Below are positions 5,232 to 9,118 of a stretch of DNA of 9,118 bases, in pieces. The stretch's first letter is position 1. Every line of letters begins with the position of its first letter. The stretch comes from an uncultured Bacilli bacterium (lineage in GTDB: Bacteria > Bacillota_I > Bacilli_A > RF39 > UBA660). The notes below the pieces were generated by a model. That model was given only the letters and a program-made list of their open reading frames with translations, was not told where the DNA came from and ran no database searches. The stretch covers positions 1-9,118 of the forward strand of contig CANQHM010000049.1 in the NCBI GenBank assembly GCA_947623845.1, written 5' to 3'. The translations under genes and the position numbers were made by a program.

Positions 5232-7394
5232 ATGAAAGTAATTAAAAGAGACGGCCATATGGTAGATTTTAGCCCTGATAAAATCGAAGCTGCTATCATG
5301 AAAGCCAATGCAGAAGTAGAAGAAGAAGATCAAGCTTCTAGCACCCAAATAAAAAATATAATTAAGTATATTGAAAAATTAGGTAAGAAAAGAATCTTAG
5401 TTGAGGACATTCAAGATATTATTGAAATGAAATTAATGTCAATAGGAAAATATGCTTTAGCTAAGAAATATATTACCTATCGTTATACAAGAGAGTTAGT
5501 AAGAAAGAGTAATACAACCGATGTATCAATTAAAGAATTAATTGATGGGGAGAATACGTATTGGAATACGGAAAACTCTAATAAAGATGCCAAGATTGTA
5601 ACAACACAAAGAGATTATCTTGCTGGTATTACTAGTACCGATATTACAAGAAGATTTTTATTACCAGAAGATATTGTTAAAGCCCATGATGAAGGAATAA
5701 TTCACTTTCATGATGCTGACTATTTTGCGCAAAATGCGTTACATAACTGTGATTTAATCAACTTAGAAGATATGTTACAAAATGGAACAAGTATTAATGG
5801 AGTTATGATTGAAAAACCACATAAATTCTTAACAGCGATGACGATTGCAACCCAAATAATTACAGCAGTTACATCAAGTCAATATGGGGGAGCAACGATT
5901 ACGTTAACCCATCTAGCACCATTTGCGCGTTCTAGTTATGAAAGATATTTAGAAAAATATAAAAAACGGAAATTTGATAAAGCGACTTGTGAAAAATATG
6001 CGAAAGAAGATTTAGCAAAAGAAATTACGGATGGTGTTCAAACTTTCCAATATCAAATAAATTCTATGACAACTACTAATGGTCAAGCACCTTTCTTAAG
6101 TGTTTGTATGTATTTAGGAGAAACAGAAGAATATAAAGAAGAACTAGCAATGATTATTGAAGAATTCTTAAAACAAAGAATTTTAGGTATGAAGAATGAA
6201 AAAGGTGTTTATGTAACACCAGCTTTCCCTAAACTTCTATATGTTCTAGAAGAAGATAACATTCATGAAAATAGTAAATATTATTATTTAACGAAGTTAG
6301 CTGCGGAATGTACTTCTAAGAGAATGGTTCCAGATTATATTTCGGAAAAAATAATGAAACAACTTAAGATTGATAAAAATGGTGATGGTCAATGCTATCC
6401 ATGTATGGGATGCCGTTCATTCTTAACTCCATATGTAGATGAAAATGGTAAACCAAAATATTATGGTAGATTTAATCAAGGGGTTGTAACTATTAACTTA
6501 GTTGATGCCGCTTTAACTAGTGATAAAGATATGGATTTATTTTGGCAAATCCTTGATGAGAGACTAGAATTATGTCATAGAGCATTACAAATTAGACATA
6601 AAAGACTTTCTAAAGCTACAAGTGATGTAGCACCAATATTATGGCAACATGGAGCATTAGCAAGACTTAAAAAAGGTGAATCTATTCATGATTTATTACA
6701 TAATGGATATTCAACTATTTCATTAGGTTATGCTGGTTTATATGAATGTGTTAAATATATGACTGGTCACTCTCATACAGATAATGGAGAAGGTAAAGAA
6801 TTTGGTCTACAAGTAATGCGAAAACTTAATGAAGCTTGTAAAAAATGGAAAGAAGCGGAAAACATTGATTACAGTGTTTATGGAACTCCTATTGAATCAA
6901 CAACTTATAAATTTGCCAAATGCTTAAAAGATCGTTTCGGAGTAGTAAAAGGAATAACTGATAGAGATTATATTACTAATTCATATCATGTTCCAGTATT
7001 TGAAGAAATTGATGCTTTTGAAAAATTAAAACTTGAAAGTGAATTCCAAGCATTAAGTCCAGGAGGAGCAATCTCTTATATTGAAACTCCTAACTTATCT
7101 AATAACTTAGATGTTGTATTAGAAGTAATTAAGTTCATTTATGATAATATTATGTATGCTGAATTAAATACGAAGTTTGATTATTGTCATGAATGCGGTT
7201 ATACAGGAGAAATATTAATCGATGATAATATGGAATGGTACTGCCCTAATTGTGGAAACCGTAACCAAGATAAAATGAATGTCGCAAGAAGAACTTGTGG
7301 TTATATTGGAACTCATTTCTGGAATAAAGGTCGTACGCAAGAAATTAAAGAAAGAGTAATGCATATAGATAATAAAAATGCTACTGAAGAATAA
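5232..7394 (+). CDS. nrdD: Anaerobic (class III) ribonucleoside-triphosphate reductase
   Basis: It reduces ribonucleoside triphosphates to deoxynucleotides by glycyl-radical chemistry under anaerobic conditions, in the cytoplasm. The 720 residues are normal. N-terminal ATP-cone (about 1-92, starting VIKRDGHMVDFSPDKIEAAI) gives allosteric overall control. The catalytic barrel carries C173 (NALHNCDLINL) and the thiyl-radical candidate C394 (YPCMGCRSFLTPY). The C-terminus has a Cys4 zinc site, C652, C655, C671 and C674 (CHEC...CPNC), and the glycyl-radical loop RRTCGYIG with radical residue G690. ATG 5232 is preceded by AAGGAG (5218-5223, 8 nt away). nrdG follows after 2 bp. The promoter lacks a -35 and has a palindrome at -41.5, suggesting activation by the divergent Crp/Fnr-type regulator. 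No key residue is missing, so the enzyme should be active and destroyed by oxygen in its radical form. Confidence 0.98.
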   Translation: MKVIKRDGHMVDFSPDKIEAAIMKANAEVEEEDQASSTQIKNIIKYIEKLGKKRILVEDIQDIIEMKLMSIGKYALAKKYITYRYTRELVRKSNTTDVSIKELIDGENTYWNTENSNKDAKIVTTQRDYLAGITSTDITRRFLLPEDIVKAHDEGIIHFHDADYFAQNALHNCDLINLEDMLQNGTSINGVMIEKPHKFLTAMTIATQIITAVTSSQYGGATITLTHLAPFARSSYERYLEKYKKRKFDKATCEKYAKEDLAKEITDGVQTFQYQINSMTTTNGQAPFLSVCMYLGETEEYKEELAMIIEEFLKQRILGMKNEKGVYVTPAFPKLLYVLEEDNIHENSKYYYLTKLAAECTSKRMVPDYISEKIMKQLKIDKNGDGQCYPCMGCRSFLTPYVDENGKPKYYGRFNQGVVTINLVDAALTSDKDMDLFWQILDERLELCHRALQIRHKRLSKATSDVAPILWQHGALARLKKGESIHDLLHNGYSTISLGYAGLYECVKYMTGHSHTDNGEGKEFGLQVMRKLNEACKKWKEAENIDYSVYGTPIESTTYKFAKCLKDRFGVVKGITDRDYITNSYHVPVFEEIDAFEKLKLESEFQALSPGGAISYIETPNLSNNLDVVLEVIKFIYDNIMYAELNTKFDYCHECGYTGEILIDDNMEWYCPNCGNRNQDKMNVARRTCGYIGTHFWNKGRTQEIKERVMHIDNKNATEE

Positions 7395-7396
7395 TT

Positions 7397-7900
7397 ATGA
7401 GATACAATACAATTAGAAAAATGGATATCTCTAATGGTCCAGGGGTAAGAATAAGTATTTTTATGCAAGGTTGTGCCTTTAATTGTAAGAACTGTTTTAA
7501 TCCAGAAACACATGATTTTAAAGGCGGGAAAGAATTTACCGATGAAACAATTGCTAAAGTCTTAGATTTATGTAGTAAAGATTATATTGCGGGTTTATCA
7601 ATATTGGGAGGAGAACCAATGCATCCCATTAATATTGAGGGGACGATGCGTTTAGCTAAAGCCTTTAAAGAAAAGTATCCAAACAAAACAGTGTGGGTAT
7701 GGACGGGATTTTTAGTAGATAGAGATTTAATGGACAAAGAAGCTTTAAAATATATTGATGTTATTGTTGATGGTCAATATGTTGATGAACTAAGAAATCC
7801 TATGCTTAGATGGAAAGGTTCTTCGAACCAAAGAGTAATCGATGTTAAGAAAACTTTGAAAAATAAAAAAGTAGAAATACTTGAAGAAGAATTAGTTTAA
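7397..7900 (+). CDS. nrdG: Anaerobic ribonucleotide reductase activating protein (radical SAM)
   Basis: It uses a [4Fe-4S] cluster and S-adenosylmethionine to form the glycyl radical on NrdD. In 167 residues, the usual size, it shows the radical-SAM motif C26-X3-C30-X2-C33 (GCAFNCKNC), the SAM-contacting LGGEP (70-74), WVWTGF (about 93-98) and the family's C-terminal signature DVIVDGQYVDELRNP...WKGSSNQRVIDV. It starts 2 bp after the nrdD stop with only GAAGAA upstream and no clear Shine-Dalgarno, so it is probably translated by coupling to nrdD. This would also keep activase below reductase. A GAAA-tetraloop terminator 3 bp after the stop ends the nrdDG transcript. The partner is certain from context. 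Confidence 0.97.
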   Translation: MRYNTIRKMDISNGPGVRISIFMQGCAFNCKNCFNPETHDFKGGKEFTDETIAKVLDLCSKDYIAGLSILGGEPMHPINIEGTMRLAKAFKEKYPNKTVWVWTGFLVDRDLMDKEALKYIDVIVDGQYVDELRNPMLRWKGSSNQRVIDVKKTLKNKKVEILEEELV

Positions 7901-7903
7901 TAG

Positions 7904-7928
7904 AAAGTAAGAGAAATCTTACTTTTTT
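7904..7928 (+). terminator. Intrinsic terminator of nrdDG with GAAA tetraloop
   Basis: AAAGTAAGA (7904-7912) pairs over 9 bp with TCTTACTTT (7917-7925) around a GAAA loop (7913-7916), followed by further T to 7928. The stem ends in a run of six T (7923-7928). It begins 3 bp after the nrdG stop. Confidence 0.85.
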
Positions 7929-7934
7929 ATATAA

Positions 7935-7948
7935 TGTTTTATAAAACA
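7935..7948. repeat. Perfect 14-bp palindrome upstream of the ychF promoter
   Basis: TGTTTTATAAAACA is a perfect inverted repeat that ends 1 bp before the -35 box of ychF. It may be an operator or chance in AT-rich DNA. With no loop to spare and no T-tract it is not a terminator. Confidence 0.35.
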
Positions 7949-7949
7949 A

Positions 7950-7978
7950 TTGAAAGAAAATTATTTTTTTTATATAAT
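7950..7978 (+). promoter_or_regulatory. Predicted strong sigma-A promoter of ychF
   Basis: TTGAAA (7950-7955, 5/6) and a perfect TATAAT (7973-7978) are 17 nt apart, predicting a start near 7985 and a leader of about 22 nt. This is the best constitutive-looking promoter in the window and places ychF in its own transcript after the nrdG terminator. Confidence 0.75.
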
Positions 7979-7991
7979 TAATTTAGAAGTT

Positions 7992-7998
7992 AAGGAGG
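7992..7998 (+). promoter_or_regulatory. Ribosome binding site deciding the ychF start
   Basis: AAGGAGG, the longest Shine-Dalgarno match here, is 8 nt before ATG 8007. The frame is open further upstream to a TTG at 7950, but that TTG is part of the -35 box. Confidence 0.85.
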
Positions 7999-8006
7999 AA
8001 TGGTTT

Positions 8007-9107
8007 ATGTCTTTAAAAGCCGGAATTATTGGGTTACCTAATGTTGGTAAGTCAACTTTATTTAATGCAATTACAAAGAAAAATATTTTAGCAGCAAATT
8101 ATCCTTTTGCCACGATTGATCCTAATGTAGGAGTAGTAACAGTACCAGATAGTAGATTAGAATTTTTAGAGAATTTATATTTACCAGAAAGAACAATTCC
8201 CACGACATTTGAATTTACGGATATTGCAGGTTTAGTTAAAGGAGCTAGTAAAGGAGAAGGATTAGGTAATAAATTCTTATCCCATATTAGAGAAGTAGAT
8301 GCGGTAGTAGAAGTAGTAAGATGCTTTGATGATGCGGATATTATTCATGTTGAAGGAGCAGTAGATCCGATAAGAGATATTGAAATAATCAATGTGGAAT
8401 TAATTCTTGCCGATTTAGAAATAGTGGAAAATAGAATTGGGAAGATTGAAAAGAAAGCGGAAACTACTAAAGATAAAGATACAGTATTAGAACTTAATGC
8501 TTTAACTAAAGCAAAGAAATCTTTAGAGCAAAATATTCCTCTAAGACAAGTAGAATTTAGTGAAGACGAATTGGAAGCAATAAAGTCATTTAATTTTATT
8601 ACTTTAAAACCGCTTATTTATGCGGCGAATGTAAATGAAGATGATGCCGTTTTAGGAGAAAATGCTTATACGAAAAAAGTCGCTGAATATGCCGAGAAAG
8701 ATAAAGCTAGTGTTATTGTAATGTGTGCGAAGATGGAAAGTGAATTAGTTGAATTAAGCGAACAAGATAGAAAAGTTTTCTTAAAAGATTTAGGTATAGA
8801 ATATGCGGGATTAGATAAACTAATTTTTGCAACTTATAATCTTCTAGGTTTAGAAACATTCTTTACCGTAGGGAAAGATGAAGTAAGAGCATGGACATTT
8901 AAAAAAGGGATGAAAGCTCCTGCTTGTGCGGGGATTATTCATAGTGACTTTGAAAGAGGATTTATCAAAGCCGAAGTTACAAGTTTTAATGATTTAGAAG
9001 AATTAAAAAGTGAAAAAGCGGTTAAAGAAAGTGGTAAATTACGCTTAGAAGGGAAAGACTATATAATGCAAGACGGAGATATTTGCTACTTCCGTTTCAA
9101 TGTCTAA
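8007..9107 (+). CDS. ychF: YchF/OLA1-family ribosome-associated P-loop NTPase
   Basis: A universally conserved Obg-related NTPase that in studied members prefers ATP and binds ribosomes, with links to stress responses. The 366 residues match the usual length. Seen: P-loop GLPNVGKST (9-17), switch I region NYPFATIDPNVG (31-42), G3 DIAGL (72-76) followed by VKGASKGEGLGNKFLSHIREVD, and NVNE (208-211) in place of the guanine-specific NKxD, the feature that explains ATP preference. A charged helical coiled-coil insert lies at about 130-170, and a TGS domain at about 283-366 ends in DYIMQDGDICYFRFNV. ATG 8007 is fixed by AAGGAGG. It is transcribed alone from its own promoter, with no functional link to nrdDG. 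The window ends 11 bp after the stop, so a following gene cannot be judged. Confidence 0.97.
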   Translation: MSLKAGIIGLPNVGKSTLFNAITKKNILAANYPFATIDPNVGVVTVPDSRLEFLENLYLPERTIPTTFEFTDIAGLVKGASKGEGLGNKFLSHIREVDAVVEVVRCFDDADIIHVEGAVDPIRDIEIINVELILADLEIVENRIGKIEKKAETTKDKDTVLELNALTKAKKSLEQNIPLRQVEFSEDELEAIKSFNFITLKPLIYAANVNEDDAVLGENAYTKKVAEYAEKDKASVIVMCAKMESELVELSEQDRKVFLKDLGIEYAGLDKLIFATYNLLGLETFFTVGKDEVRAWTFKKGMKAPACAGIIHSDFERGFIKAEVTSFNDLEELKSEKAVKESGKLRLEGKDYIMQDGDICYFRFNV

Positions 9108-9118
9108 TAAAATATGAA

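Noticed and set aside
5120..5348. Minus-strand open frames extending the regulator to 5176 or lying antisense to the start of nrdD
   Set aside because: They cross the divergent promoters and operator, have no ribosome binding site and show no family features. They are shadows.
7313..7513. Minus-strand frame of 66 codons across the nrdD/nrdG junction
   Set aside because: It is antisense to conserved glycyl-radical and radical-SAM coding sequence, with no supporting signals.
1..9118. Defence system, mobile element, CRISPR array or prophage
   Set aside because: No transposase, integrase, toxin-antitoxin pair, Cas gene, tandem spacer array or tRNA was seen. The genes are mostly conserved housekeeping with uniform composition.

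Overview
The window is AT-rich bacterial DNA from what looks like a low-GC Bacillota, most plausibly an obligately or largely anaerobic gut-type Bacilli/Erysipelotrichia-like lineage. The support is: strong AGGTGA / AAGGAGG ribosome binding sites, peptidoglycan genes (murF and a FemA/B-type aminoacyltransferase, so not a wall-less mollicute), an oxygen-sensitive class III ribonucleotide reductase, and TGG as the only tryptophan codon with TAA, TAG and TGA all apparently used as stops (standard code). The placement is inference; no rRNA or other marker is present.

Left part (1-2765): a FemA/B-family cell-wall branching enzyme (minus, cut by the left edge) and murF (minus) are separated by a small plus-strand gene of unknown function. 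That gene converges on murF, and the two ends overlap by 29 bp inside an inverted repeat. Middle (2766-3990): a small plus-strand protein with a possible Cys-His-Asp triad diverges from murF. It converges on a cyclophilin-type lipoprotein across a shared, probably bidirectional terminator.

The core (3346-7928) is a deoxynucleotide locus. On the minus strand a Crp/Fnr-family regulator, a dUTPase and the cyclophilin lipoprotein lie head-to-tail with gaps of 27 and 7 bp. Divergently, nrdD and nrdG (class III ribonucleotide reductase and its radical-SAM activase) are 2 bp apart and end at a GAAA-tetraloop terminator. The 112-bp divergent region holds a perfect 16-bp palindrome (5160-5175). It is centred at a predicted -41.5 of an nrdD promoter that lacks a -35 box, and it covers the predicted -35 box of the regulator's own promoter. 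This predicts activation of nrdDG with autorepression of the regulator operon, and is the best lead in the window. Right end (8007-9107): ychF, an OLA1-type P-loop NTPase, under a near-consensus promoter with a 14-bp palindrome just upstream.

No tRNA, rRNA, CRISPR array, insertion sequence or prophage gene was seen. No gene-free stretch exceeds about 110 bp. Most of the content is conserved housekeeping; I do not see a clearly new multi-gene system. The novelty, if any, is in the regulatory architecture and two unrecognised small proteins.
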